64,000 bases of DNA, taken from contig JWTM01000101.1 of the NCBI GenBank assembly GCA_001749745.1, positions 310,001 through 374,000 of the forward strand, read 5' to 3'. Source of the DNA: Candidatus Marispirochaeta associata (lineage in GTDB: Bacteria > Spirochaetota > Spirochaetia > JC444 > Marispirochaetaceae). Positions within the stretch are counted from its first letter, which is position 1. Each line of letters starts with the position of its first letter. The notes beneath the pieces were generated by a model. The model saw only the letters and a list, made by a program, of their open reading frames with translations, was not told the origin of the DNA and made no database searches. Position numbers and translations under genes: made by a program. Below are positions 7,934 through 16,678 of the stretch, in pieces.

Positions 7934-10036
7934 CTAAATAAGTGTTGCAGCCGAGCGGAAGCGGTCGATCAGCGTATCGCTCTCCGCCCGGTTGCTCCGG
8001 ACGAATTCGTTCTCATCGATCGTCCCCTGAACCGCCGTTCGCTCCGAATCGCTCCTGAAGCTCAAAGCCTTGAATGGATCCTGAAGATCCTTGTTCCGGC
8101 TCTCCCGAACCCTCTCGACGATAAGTGCCTGAATCCGCTCCGCTTCGGCGAAGAGCCTCCGCCATGCGGCGGTATCCGGGGTTCCCCCTTCGAGGAGGCG
8201 GAAGTAGTCGAAGGCGTCCCGCACCTTCTCATGCCCGTACTCTTCATGCCACTCATCGTAGCGACGGTGAATCGCCTCCCAGTCGTTAAGATCCCCGGTG
8301 CGAATTTCCGCCCGTAAGCGATCGACCTGCTCCTCCGGGACCAGCTGCCCTCCCAGGTTGATCCACTTCCGGGGCTCAGTCGCTTCGGATGCGGCCAGGG
8401 CACCGACTAGGCCGGCGCCCTTCTCCTCCAGGGCGGGGAGCAGGGTAGAGGCGATGTAGTAGGAGAGCATCTCCCGGTAGGCGATCCGGGCCTTGTCGGC
8501 CTTCAGGATGCGTACCCTGCGGGATGTGCGCTCCACCAGCCCCCGGGGGGCCTCGAGCTCTCCGGCTTCGCCGGAGGGGTCCCACTCATCAAGGAGGGAG
8601 AGGGCCTTCCAGATCTCGGCGGCCGTATCGGGGGCGAGAAAATCGAACTCCACCTGCTGACTGGGGCGAATGCGCCTGTCCCGGGCGGCGTACTTCTTCG
8701 CATTCCGGATCAGGGCATACATATTGTAGTTCCACCAGAAGGCGGGAATAATCTCCAACTCTCCGCGCGACTCGTTGTTGTTCAGAAGCGAGAAGGGGAG
8801 GGGCTGGTTAAGCTCCGCCGGATAATCCCCCTTCGCGATCAGGGTATAGGCGGCGAAGCGGCTCGGGTGCTTGAGGCTGGTGCAGAGCCCCGGCCAGAAT
8901 CCCCGTCCGGCGACCAGCTCGTTGTCGTTGGCCCGGCTGTTATGGTTAGAGCCGACCGTCGCTCCGGCGGCCATATTCGACTGGCCCATCACCACCGAGG
9001 CGATCAGAAAGGAGTTGTTGTGGTGCTGCTCGTGGGCCGGGAAGATCAGGTTGTTCAAGACCTCGCAGCAGGAGATGGTCGAGTTGTCCCCCAGGAAGGA
9101 GTGGATCAACCGGGCGCCGTACTTGAGGCTGGTGTTGTTGCCCATCATGAAGCGCACCGCCTTACAGCCGTAGAAGACCCGGGAGCCGTAGCCGATGATC
9201 CCGTTGACCAGCTCCACCCCCTCGCCGATCTGACTCGGCTCCTCCGCCGATGAGTTGACGGTCAGGTTCTTGAGCTTGTTGGCGCCCTTGATGTAGCAGG
9301 CCTCGCCGACGGCCACATCCTTGATGATCCTACTGCTCTTGATCACCGAACCCTTCCCGATACTGCCGTAGTAACCCCGGCGCGGGTCGTTCGAGGCCTG
9401 AGTTATAGCCTTCAGTCTCTGCATGAGCTCACCGTCGTCCCGGTACTTGCCCCAGAGGTAGGCGTCGGCGGTGCGCATCCCGTCGAAGGGGAGCACCGCC
9501 CGATTGCCGGCTTCGTTCATCAGATCGAGCCAGACTCGGTCCGATTCGGGTTCTCCCTCCTTCAGGATGCCGTTGCCGAATTTAGCGTGGTTGGTCACGT
9601 GGAGCTCGTCGATATCCCTTAAAATGCAGGCGTCGCCGATGCGGTAGTGAGCGCAGTAACTCAGGTTCTGCAGGGCGGCGTCGTTTCCGATGTCGCAGTC
9701 GATGATACGACAGTTATCGATGCCGCTCCGGACCCGCAGGTCGTGAAACTCGAGTACCGCTCCGTCGAGCCGGCCGATCCGCACCAGCCCGGAGAAGCTC
9801 GAGCGGCGGATGAACTCCGGTAGAAAGGGGTCGCATACCAGAACGGTAGACCAATCCTCGGCGCTGTTGCCGCCTGTCTCCAAGGCGGTGATCTCCGCCT
9901 TCGTCAGCCCCCGCCAGGGGATCTCTTCGCCGGAGGCTTGAAGGTTGCGCAGGTAGTACTGGTTCTCCCCCGGCGGCAGGTACTCCTCGGGAATGAACTG
10001 AGGAGCAAGAGCGTGATTGCGGTAGACCTCGACCAT
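7934..10036 (-). CDS. DUF4954 family protein with left-handed beta-helix
   Basis: 700 aa, full length for the family, cytoplasmic, with no signal peptide or membrane helix. The central part (about residues 80-420) is rich in short hexapeptide-like turns such as RIGDACILRDIDELHV, GNGILKEG and GKGSVIKSSRIIKDVAVGEA, the pattern of left-handed beta-helix sugar nucleotidyl- or acyltransferases. The C-terminal part is helical. Start ATG at 10036 follows GGAGG. The function is not established; a role in sugar-nucleotide or cell-envelope metabolism is only suggested by the fold. It is the last gene of the long minus-strand operon that begins with the NusG paralogue. Confidence 0.85.
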   Translation of the reverse strand: MVEVYRNHALAPQFIPEEYLPPGENQYYLRNLQASGEEIPWRGLTKAEITALETGGNSAEDWSTVLVCDPFLPEFIRRSSFSGLVRIGRLDGAVLEFHDLRVRSGIDNCRIIDCDIGNDAALQNLSYCAHYRIGDACILRDIDELHVTNHAKFGNGILKEGEPESDRVWLDLMNEAGNRAVLPFDGMRTADAYLWGKYRDDGELMQRLKAITQASNDPRRGYYGSIGKGSVIKSSRIIKDVAVGEACYIKGANKLKNLTVNSSAEEPSQIGEGVELVNGIIGYGSRVFYGCKAVRFMMGNNTSLKYGARLIHSFLGDNSTISCCEVLNNLIFPAHEQHHNNSFLIASVVMGQSNMAAGATVGSNHNSRANDNELVAGRGFWPGLCTSLKHPSRFAAYTLIAKGDYPAELNQPLPFSLLNNNESRGELEIIPAFWWNYNMYALIRNAKKYAARDRRIRPSQQVEFDFLAPDTAAEIWKALSLLDEWDPSGEAGELEAPRGLVERTSRRVRILKADKARIAYREMLSYYIASTLLPALEEKGAGLVGALAASEATEPRKWINLGGQLVPEEQVDRLRAEIRTGDLNDWEAIHRRYDEWHEEYGHEKVRDAFDYFRLLEGGTPDTAAWRRLFAEAERIQALIVERVRESRNKDLQDPFKALSFRSDSERTAVQGTIDENEFVRSNRAESDTLIDRFRSAATLI

Positions 10037-10064
10037 GGGCGGACAGCCTCCTTCGAAAAGGTAT

Positions 10065-10952
10065 CTATATTGAATCGTTCAGGACGCGCAGAAACCAGCC
10101 GATTGCCCGGCTTATCCGATCCCGGTGGAATTCATCCAGGTCGGGATAGCTCCTCTCCAACTGGCTCTGCAGGAGTTGTGAGAACTCCCGCCGTTCCTCG
10201 GCCAAGAAGGGGAGCTTGCGACCGATCAGTTCGGCCTCGGCGTTGCGGATGCGGATAATGCGCTGGCTGCCGAGGGCGTAACTGGTGCGCAGATCCGAGA
10301 GTACCTCTTTCTGTTTCCGGGCGACGCCGCAGAAGATGAAATGGTCGGGCGAGAATATGCGGCCCTGCTGACGGAACTCCTCCACGTCCCAGTCGAGAAA
10401 GGGGATGCGGATTCGGGTCAGTAGCTCGCCCCGTTCGAAGATCGGCTGGCCTTCGTTGGAGATGAAGCGGTTCAGGTTTATCCAGCGACTCGCGCCCGCC
10501 CGACGCAGTTCGAGACGAACGTCCAAGAGGAGCAGTATCGGGTAGGCCGAGAGCCGGTGTCCCCGGGCGCAGATATTTCCGCCTAGGGTAGCGTGGTTCC
10601 GTAAGGCCATGCCGCCGATGGCGCTCAAGGCGGTGTAGAAGGAACGGGACATTACGTGCTTGCCGGTGCTCATAATCTTGCTGATCGGTACGGCGGCGCC
10701 GATCTCCATGAAACGCTCGGTCCGGCTGATATGGCCCAGCTCTTCCACCCGGGCCAGGTCTATGATCTCCCCGCCCAAGCGGTTTTGGGGGCTGCGGTTA
10801 TGGAGCAGATAGCTTCCGCCGGCAAAAAGCCGGGCTTCGGGATGATCCCGGTAGATAGAGAGCAGATCGCCCAGGTTGGTCGGGCTGTAGATCTTGGTCG
10901 GCGGCCTCGAATCAACCGACACGGTGCCTGTTCCTTCTGATGCGTCCGGCAT
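10065..10952 (-). CDS. Molybdenum hydroxylase FAD-binding subunit (xanthine dehydrogenase family)
   Basis: 295 aa medium subunit of the CoxM/XdhB type. FAD-binding motifs are visible: FAGGSYLL (residues about 42-49) and ATLGGNICARG (about 124-134). It accepts electrons from the 2Fe-2S subunit. The reading frame overlaps the preceding gene by 41 bases; a GTG at 10922 behind AAGGA, giving an 11-base overlap, is an alternative and perhaps better start. The FAD domain is well kept, while the catalytic subunit of the same operon is degenerate, so the physiological substrate is uncertain. Confidence 0.88.
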   Translation of the reverse strand: MPDASEGTGTVSVDSRPPTKIYSPTNLGDLLSIYRDHPEARLFAGGSYLLHNRSPQNRLGGEIIDLARVEELGHISRTERFMEIGAAVPISKIMSTGKHVMSRSFYTALSAIGGMALRNHATLGGNICARGHRLSAYPILLLLDVRLELRRAGASRWINLNRFISNEGQPIFERGELLTRIRIPFLDWDVEEFRQQGRIFSPDHFIFCGVARKQKEVLSDLRTSYALGSQRIIRIRNAEAELIGRKLPFLAEERREFSQLLQSQLERSYPDLDEFHRDRISRAIGWFLRVLNDSI

Positions 10953-11391
10953 ACTGGACCGCCTTCAACATGCTGCGGTAGTCGGTGCAGGCGCACTTCA
11001 CCGTCCGAAAGGTCTCGGCGATCTCGTCTTCCCTCGGATCGGGGCTCAGTTCCAGCAGGGAGTGAATAGTCAGTATGCGTCCGGCGGCGCAGAAGCGGCA
11101 GGGGGCCATGCCGGCCTCCTTCATCCCGGCCAGGATCTCTTTGTAGCCGTGCTGTTTGGCAAAGCCCTCGATGGTGGTTATGCGGGTGCCGCGGATCCGG
11201 AAAAGCGGGGTTAGACAGGCGTGATACACCTCGCCGTTGATTAAGACGATGCAGGAGCCGCACTCGCCGGTATAGCAACCGGCGTGGGTGCCGATCAGCC
11301 TGAAACGCTCCCGGAGGACGTCGATCAATCTCAGTTCCGCTTCCGCGTCGAGACTTTCACTGCTGCCGTTCAGGTAGAAATCGATTCTCAC
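10912..11391 (-). CDS. 2Fe-2S subunit of molybdenum hydroxylase
   Basis: 159 aa small subunit (CoxS/XdhC-type). The plant-ferredoxin-like cluster is seen in GCYTGECGSCIVLINGE followed by HAC. The second, helical cluster is seen as CRFCAAGRI with a distant CACTDY, so all eight cysteines are present. Starts with GTG at 11391, overlapping the stop of the catalytic subunit by 4 bases, which indicates translational coupling. It relays electrons from the molybdenum site to FAD. Confidence 0.9.
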   Translation of the reverse strand: MRIDFYLNGSSESLDAEAELRLIDVLRERFRLIGTHAGCYTGECGSCIVLINGEVYHACLTPLFRIRGTRITTIEGFAKQHGYKEILAGMKEAGMAPCRFCAAGRILTIHSLLELSPDPREDEIAETFRTVKCACTDYRSMLKAVQYAGRIRRNRHRVG

Positions 11392-13418
11392 TGCTCCTCC
11401 ATGTATCGATAGAGACTGCGCGAACTCAAGGGGAGCTGATCGAAGTAGACCCCCGAAGCCTGACTGAGGGCGGCGGTAAAGGCCGGCGGAATCATGATGT
11501 AGGGGAGATCGCCGATGCCTGAGGCGTATTTCTGCCGGGAGTTGCGGTTGAACTGGATCGACATAGGGGGAATCTCCCGGTACTCGGGAAGATGAAAGAG
11601 CCCCTCCTCCTCCGGGAGAAGGTCGGGGCTGAATCCGCAGCCCTCAAGAGCTTGAAGAATGCCGATCTCCAGGCTGCTCTCCGCCCGGTGTCGGTGGATT
11701 ACCTCTCCGCAGTCCACCGCGGTCCAGACCCCGCGTACCCGCTTCTCAAAGAGGGTCGGATCGAGCTCCACCTCCACCACGCAGGCCGCCCAGCTGCGGG
11801 CCGCATAGGGGTTGCCCTGCATGGTCGACTCCTCCCAACGATCCCGGGCCGGAAGCCGGAAGGAGCGGGATGCCTCTAAGGGAAGGGGATTGCGGAACCG
11901 TCGCTTCTTGATCGCCTCGCAGCAGCGTTCGACCAGCCGGAACAGGACCGAGATATTCCGGGAGAGTCCCGAAGGGCCGCTGTCGGGTACCTGGGCGGTA
12001 TCGTCGTTGATGATATGCACCCCGTCCCGGTTTATGCCGAGAATCTCCGCCGCTCTCCGCCGGGCAAGTCCGGCGGTGCGATTGGACCCGGCCAGCCCGG
12101 AGGTGTAGATATAGAGACTCCCCTCGGATTCGAGGCGTACCGTAACCTTGAAGCGCTCGGTATCCTCGCCGCGGCCGAAGAAGCCGTTGCCCTGATAGAC
12201 CCCGGCGATACCGATGCCCCGCATCAAGAGACTCTCGTCGCCGCTGTTAATGCGCCGCTTCTTGGCCAGCTCGTACGCGGCGTGCTTGCGGCTGAAATCC
12301 GAGGCGGCGGCCACTCTGGTGAGCAGTTCCGGCAGCGGACTCTGGCGGCCGTCGAGGTTGTCCAGCTTCCATTCGAGAGGATCGGACTGGGATATCTCGG
12401 CTATGCGGCTGGCATGGGTCTCGGAAGCGAAGAAGCAGCCGGCTATGCCGGCCCCGGGAGAGAAGTTCAAGGGACGCCGGTTGGTGGTAATCATCCGGGT
12501 TCGGACGCGGACATTCTCGCAGGCATAGTTTCCCGCCGCCGCCGCACCGGCCCGCTTGAGGGCCTCCCGGCTATAGAGCGGATAGGCCCCCGCCTCCAGG
12601 TTGACCTCTACATCGATGCCGGCCAGTTCGCCCTCCTTGCTGAGCGCCGTCCGGTGGAAGACCTGCACGGGCGTTCCCAGGGGACCGTAGCGTAGCCGAT
12701 CGTCCGGACTCAGGAGCAAGCGGGCCGGCCGGCCGCTGTTCCAGGTTACCAAGGCGGTGTAGGCGGCCAGGATGGAGGGGTAGGTGAGTTTCTCGTCGAA
12801 CTGAGCCGCATAGGCGGTGCGGCGCACATGGATCTCCCGCTCTTTTAGCTTCAGGGCGGCGGCTACGGTGCGGCGCACATGATGTATCCATTGGGTCGAG
12901 GAGTAGATAACCAAGCGGCCCTCCTCGAAGCGTGAGAAGGCGCCCTGGGTATCGATCGACCAGGGGCGGGTCTCGTTGACCGTGTAGCTCCCCTCCAGGA
13001 CCTGAAAGGCGTTCTCCAGGGCCTCGTCGGGGTCTCCCTTGCTGAGGATCTCTTCGGCGGCTATCTGATTATTGAGGTAGGCATGGAATGCGGGCAGGAT
13101 CTCTTCCGTGCGGTAGTCTATTTCGACCTGGTCGGCGAAGGCCTCGGCTGCCGCCCTCTCCGGAGCGGCCACGATCAGCAGGGGCTGGCCCGGATAGGCC
13201 AGCTCCTGGTCGGCCAGCAAGGGCATTGCCCCTTCGGAGAGTTCTACCCGATTGATACCGGGGATATCCTGGGCGCCGTAGATTCGGAGTTCCCCCGGCG
13301 GTTCGGGGTAGGAGAGCAGATTGAGCCGTCCCCGTTGGACGGAGGAGCGCACCAGGGTGAGATGCAGCATCTCGGGATCGTGATAATCATCGATGTAGCG
13401 AATCCGGCGCTGTTCCAT
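11388..13418 (-). CDS. Molybdopterin-binding catalytic subunit, xanthine dehydrogenase family, divergent
   Basis: 676 aa, shorter than the 750-800 residues usual for this large subunit. The fold is recognisable from VPDSGPSGLSRN (family TPDSG...SR) and from the C-terminal YASGIGDLPYIMIPPAF (family KGxGEPP...PA). Several cofactor and catalytic motifs are eroded: GGxFGxK reads YAAQFDEK, the RxFG region reads SPGAGIAGC, and the C-terminal catalytic Glu of GEPP is Asp (GDLP). Electron-transfer subunits follow directly. It may be a divergent hydroxylase with an unusual substrate, or a poorly active one. No obvious purine gene is nearby; sugar-nucleotide genes lie upstream in the same operon. Confidence 0.82.
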   Translation of the reverse strand: MEQRRIRYIDDYHDPEMLHLTLVRSSVQRGRLNLLSYPEPPGELRIYGAQDIPGINRVELSEGAMPLLADQELAYPGQPLLIVAAPERAAAEAFADQVEIDYRTEEILPAFHAYLNNQIAAEEILSKGDPDEALENAFQVLEGSYTVNETRPWSIDTQGAFSRFEEGRLVIYSSTQWIHHVRRTVAAALKLKEREIHVRRTAYAAQFDEKLTYPSILAAYTALVTWNSGRPARLLLSPDDRLRYGPLGTPVQVFHRTALSKEGELAGIDVEVNLEAGAYPLYSREALKRAGAAAAGNYACENVRVRTRMITTNRRPLNFSPGAGIAGCFFASETHASRIAEISQSDPLEWKLDNLDGRQSPLPELLTRVAAASDFSRKHAAYELAKKRRINSGDESLLMRGIGIAGVYQGNGFFGRGEDTERFKVTVRLESEGSLYIYTSGLAGSNRTAGLARRRAAEILGINRDGVHIINDDTAQVPDSGPSGLSRNISVLFRLVERCCEAIKKRRFRNPLPLEASRSFRLPARDRWEESTMQGNPYAARSWAACVVEVELDPTLFEKRVRGVWTAVDCGEVIHRHRAESSLEIGILQALEGCGFSPDLLPEEEGLFHLPEYREIPPMSIQFNRNSRQKYASGIGDLPYIMIPPAFTAALSQASGVYFDQLPLSSRSLYRYMEEQ

Positions 13419-13427
13419 GCTTCCTGC

Positions 13428-14594
13428 TTACAGGCTATTCTCGACCGCCCGGATCACTCTGTCAACCTGCTCTTCGCTCATGGCCGGATAGATGGGCAGG
13501 CTGAAGCCGCTCCGGTATGCGGCCAGGCTGCGGGGAAAGTCCTCCGGCTTGAGGCGGTAGAGGTCCCGGTAGTAGGGCATGATATGCAACGGAATATAGT
13601 GGACCGAGGTGCCGATCCCCGCCTCGGCCAATCTCTCGATCAGGGCGTCCCGGTCGATTCCGGCGTCCGCCGTGAGGCGCAGAATGTAGAGGTGCCAGGC
13701 GTGCTCTTCCTTGCGAGGCGGCAGATGCAGCGGAGAGAGCCCGCCGAAGGCCGCGTCGTAGCGTTCGGCAATCTCCCGGCGCCGATTCAAAAACTCGTCG
13801 GCCCGCCCGAGCTGCACCCGACCGATGGCGGCGGCCAGATCGGTCAGGTTGTACTTGTAGCCGGCTTCGACCACGCTGTAGGCCCAGCGGGCGTCGGCGG
13901 AGGTGTAACGATCCCAGACCGTTCGGTCGATTCCGTGCAGCCGCATGATCCGCACCCGCTCGGCGAGCTCCTCGTCGTCGGTGACGAGCATGCCCCCTTC
14001 GCCGGTGGTAATGGTCTTGGTGGCGTAAAATGAGTAGACCCCGGCCCGACCGCTGGTTCCGGTCATGCGCCCGTCGTTAGAGCGGACCGGAAAGGCGTGG
14101 GCCGCATCCTCTATGATGGCGATCCCCCGTTTTTCACAGAGCTGCATGAGGCTCTTCATGTCGCAGGGCTCCCCGGCCAGGTGAACAGGAACAAGCGCTT
14201 TTACCCGTTTCCCCGCCGCCTTCGCCCGGTCGAGGGTTCTCTCCAGCTCCCGGGGGTCGAGATTGAAGCCCCCCTCCTCGATATCGCTGAAGAGCACCTC
14301 CGCGCCAAGATAGCGGACGATTTCGGCGGAGGCGGTGAAGGTGAGGGGGGTAGTTACGACCGTGTCTCCCGGTCCGATGCCGACGGCTTCTAAGGCCAGG
14401 TGGAGTCCTGCGGTAGCTGAATTGAGGGCCAAAGCGAAGCGGCTGCCGACTCGCGCGGCGAACTCCCGCTCGAAGCTCACCGCCTCTTTGCCGGTAGTGA
14501 GCCAGCCGGAGCGCATCACCCCTAGGACAGCCTCCTCTTCGGCGGCGCCGAGGCTGGGGAGCGCGAAGGGAATAAACTCAGTATTCCGGCTCAT
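13428..14594 (-). CDS. DegT/DnrJ/EryC1/StrS family aminotransferase
   Basis: 388 aa PLP-dependent sugar aminotransferase, full length. Family motifs: TTPLTFTASAEIVRYLGAEV, EDAAHAFP (the Asp that contacts the PLP pyridine) and YSFYATKTITTGEGGM (Schiff-base lysine in ATK). It normally aminates a nucleotide-linked 4-keto sugar. It directly follows, with a 17-base overlap, a CapD-type 4,6-dehydratase that could supply the keto sugar, so together they may make a UDP-4-amino-4,6-dideoxy sugar for a surface glycan. The exact sugar cannot be told from sequence. Confidence 0.93.
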   Translation of the reverse strand: MSRNTEFIPFALPSLGAAEEEAVLGVMRSGWLTTGKEAVSFEREFAARVGSRFALALNSATAGLHLALEAVGIGPGDTVVTTPLTFTASAEIVRYLGAEVLFSDIEEGGFNLDPRELERTLDRAKAAGKRVKALVPVHLAGEPCDMKSLMQLCEKRGIAIIEDAAHAFPVRSNDGRMTGTSGRAGVYSFYATKTITTGEGGMLVTDDEELAERVRIMRLHGIDRTVWDRYTSADARWAYSVVEAGYKYNLTDLAAAIGRVQLGRADEFLNRRREIAERYDAAFGGLSPLHLPPRKEEHAWHLYILRLTADAGIDRDALIERLAEAGIGTSVHYIPLHIMPYYRDLYRLKPEDFPRSLAAYRSGFSLPIYPAMSEEQVDRVIRAVENSL

Positions 14595-16053
14595 CGTCGA
14601 CCTTCTCGAAGCTGGGAATGTGAGCGGCCAAGGTCTCCCGCAGCCGGCGTCGATTGCGGAACTCCTCCGGCCGCGCCGGATCGAAGAAGCAGGTCGGACG
14701 CAGACTCTCTATCAGGTGCTTCAGGTCGCCTTCGATGTGAGGGCGTCGATTCAGGCGCAGAATGCGGGGAAAGTCGGTGGCGTCGCTCGCTTCGTCCTCG
14801 GACCAGAGTCGCTCGCACTGTTTCTCGCCGGGCCGGAGTCCGATGTAGGTAATCGGGATATCCCTATCGGGTTCGTAGCCGTAAAAGCGGATCATCTGTT
14901 CGGCCAAATCTCGAATCTGCACCGGGTCGCCCATATCGAGGACGTAGAGTTCTCCGCCGGAGCCGAGGCCGCCCGCCTTCAGCACCAGAGAGACCGCCTC
15001 GGGGATGGTCATAAAGAAGCGCGACGCCCCGGGATCGGTTATGGTAACGGGGCCTCCCTTCTGAATCTGCTTGCGGAAGAGGGGGACGATCGATCCCCGG
15101 CTGTCGAGGACATTGCCGAAACGAACCACCATGCGCTGCTCACTCTCCCCGGCGGCGGCCAGGAAGAGCTCCTCGCAGATCAGCTTGCTCGCTCCGTAGA
15201 CGAACTGCGGTTCGACCGCCTTGTCCGTGGAAATCAGTACCATCCGGGGAGTGGCGCTCTCCCGGGCCGCTTCGATCAGGTGCAGGGTTCCGAAGACGTT
15301 GTTCTTGATCACCTCCACCGGATTGGCTTCCGCCATAGGGACGTGTTTATAGGCGGCGCAGTGGAAGATGATGTCCGCCTTGAGCCGCTTGATGATAAAG
15401 CGGGTGTAGTCCCGGTCCTTCAGGTCGCCTACCACCGGAACCAGGGTCGCCCGTTCGCCGACACCCTCCTCCTGGAGAATCTTCAGCTCCTTTTCGATCT
15501 CATAGACGTTGTTTTCGCCGTGGTCGAAGAGATAGATCCGTTCCGCCCCGGCCGAAAGCAGCTGCCGGGAGAGTTCAGAGCCGATACTGCCGCCGGCGCC
15601 GGTAATCAGCACCCGCTTACCCCGCAGGTAGGCCAGGGTCTCCTTCAACGGGATGCGGACCGGGGTTCGCCCCAAGAGGTCCTCCACGGCGATCTCCCTC
15701 GTCTGAATCAGGTGGGCGTCGCCGTCGATGATCTGGGCCAGGTTGGGCAGGATGCGGATCCTCTCCAGCGGGGTCTGGGAGAGGTAGCCGTAGATGGTCT
15801 TGAGTTGGGCGGTAGAGGCCGCGGGAATGGCGATCAAGGCCTCCTGGGCCTGAACCGTGTCGAGTATCCGGGAAACGGCGGAGATGGGGCCCAGTACCGG
15901 TATGTCGTCGATGTCGCGGCCGATCTTTTGCGGATCGTCGTCCAGGAATGCGGCCACCCGGCCGTATACTCCCTTACGCTTAATCTCTGCGGCTATCTCC
16001 CGGCCGGCGAAACCCGCTCCCACTATCAGAATGCTTTTTGCGTTTTTCTGCAT
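14578..16053 (-). CDS. CapD/WbpM-type nucleotide-sugar 4,6-dehydratase, soluble form
   Basis: 491 aa. An N-terminal nucleotide-binding domain (SILIVGAGFAGREIAAEI, about residues 8-130) precedes the extended SDR domain with RVLITGAGGSIGSEL (NAD binding), STDKAVEPQFVYGASK (Y-x3-K catalytic pair) and ITYIGLRPGEK. Membrane-bound relatives are about 600 residues with four N-terminal helices; these are missing here, so the enzyme should be cytosolic. It probably acts on UDP-GlcNAc or a similar sugar nucleotide. Its start overlaps the end of the NusG-like gene by 74 bases, and its end overlaps the aminotransferase start. Confidence 0.9.
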   Translation of the reverse strand: MQKNAKSILIVGAGFAGREIAAEIKRKGVYGRVAAFLDDDPQKIGRDIDDIPVLGPISAVSRILDTVQAQEALIAIPAASTAQLKTIYGYLSQTPLERIRILPNLAQIIDGDAHLIQTREIAVEDLLGRTPVRIPLKETLAYLRGKRVLITGAGGSIGSELSRQLLSAGAERIYLFDHGENNVYEIEKELKILQEEGVGERATLVPVVGDLKDRDYTRFIIKRLKADIIFHCAAYKHVPMAEANPVEVIKNNVFGTLHLIEAARESATPRMVLISTDKAVEPQFVYGASKLICEELFLAAAGESEQRMVVRFGNVLDSRGSIVPLFRKQIQKGGPVTITDPGASRFFMTIPEAVSLVLKAGGLGSGGELYVLDMGDPVQIRDLAEQMIRFYGYEPDRDIPITYIGLRPGEKQCERLWSEDEASDATDFPRILRLNRRPHIEGDLKHLIESLRPTCFFDPARPEEFRNRRRLRETLAAHIPSFEKVDDEPEY

Positions 16054-16597
16054 TTTGTTCTTCTTCTTGCGCCGGTTCTATTAGATCGAATCCGAAGTCT
16101 ACACTGAAAGAGTTCTCGTACATATTGAGGCGGACCTTCGCACGTCTCTTTCGTTTATCGACCTTGATAATCCGTCCCTCAAGGCCTTTCAAGGGCCCCT
16201 CGACCACCTGAATGCGCTTGTTCTCGTCGAAGAGCACCCGCGAGGTTTTTACCGTTTCGCCGTGTTCCAGGAAATGGACCAGTACCCGTCGGTCCTCTCC
16301 GGTCAGCGGCTCAATATCGGTATTGGCCTTCAGGAACTTGTAGATCCCATCCACCGGGCGCAAGGCCCAGTATACCTCAGGATAGACCTGTTGGGCTTCT
16401 AAAAAAAGATATCCCGGGTAGATGGCGGCTGTTTCGGTGCTGGTTTTACCCCGACGACGGATCGTCAGCGTCCGTTGCGGGAAGAGCAGCCGGCCGTACT
16501 CCTCATCGGAGAGCCCGTTGACCCTGAGGGCCGTTTTAGCGAGCTTGAGAACCTTCGCTTCACTCCGGGTCTGCACCTGCAGTACGAAGTATTCCAT
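15980..16597 (-). CDS. NusG-family specialised antiterminator (RfaH/LoaP-like)
   Basis: About 205 aa from ATG at 16597; an in-frame ATG at 16618 would add seven residues. The N-terminal NGN domain starts MEYFVLQVQTRSEAK and holds the NusG-type IYPGYLFLEA. The C-terminal KOW domain reads VVEGPLKGLEGRIIKVDKRK. The last 25 residues are charged and lie in the region shared with the next gene, so they may be of little importance. It is not the housekeeping NusG, which sits with secE and ribosomal genes; paralogues at the head of polysaccharide operons prevent early termination. A weak promoter, TTGATC-N18-TATGGT, lies at 16638-16609. It heads an apparent operon of about 8.7 kb. Confidence 0.88.
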   Translation of the reverse strand: MEYFVLQVQTRSEAKVLKLAKTALRVNGLSDEEYGRLLFPQRTLTIRRRGKTSTETAAIYPGYLFLEAQQVYPEVYWALRPVDGIYKFLKANTDIEPLTGEDRRVLVHFLEHGETVKTSRVLFDENKRIQVVEGPLKGLEGRIIKVDKRKRRAKVRLNMYENSFSVDFGFDLIEPAQEEEQNAEKRKKHSDSGSGFRRPGDSRRD

Positions 16598-16678
16598 GGA
16601 TGATGGGCACCATAGCATGGAACTTGAAAAGCGATCAAGGAGCGTCGGAATCGGTCGATACTAGGAGCGGAGGTATCC

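Noticed and set aside
14335-16107. Plus-strand open frame of 590 codons opposite the CapD and DegT genes
   Set aside because: Antisense to two well-conserved proteins; the translation is low in hydrophobic periodicity and matches nothing I know.
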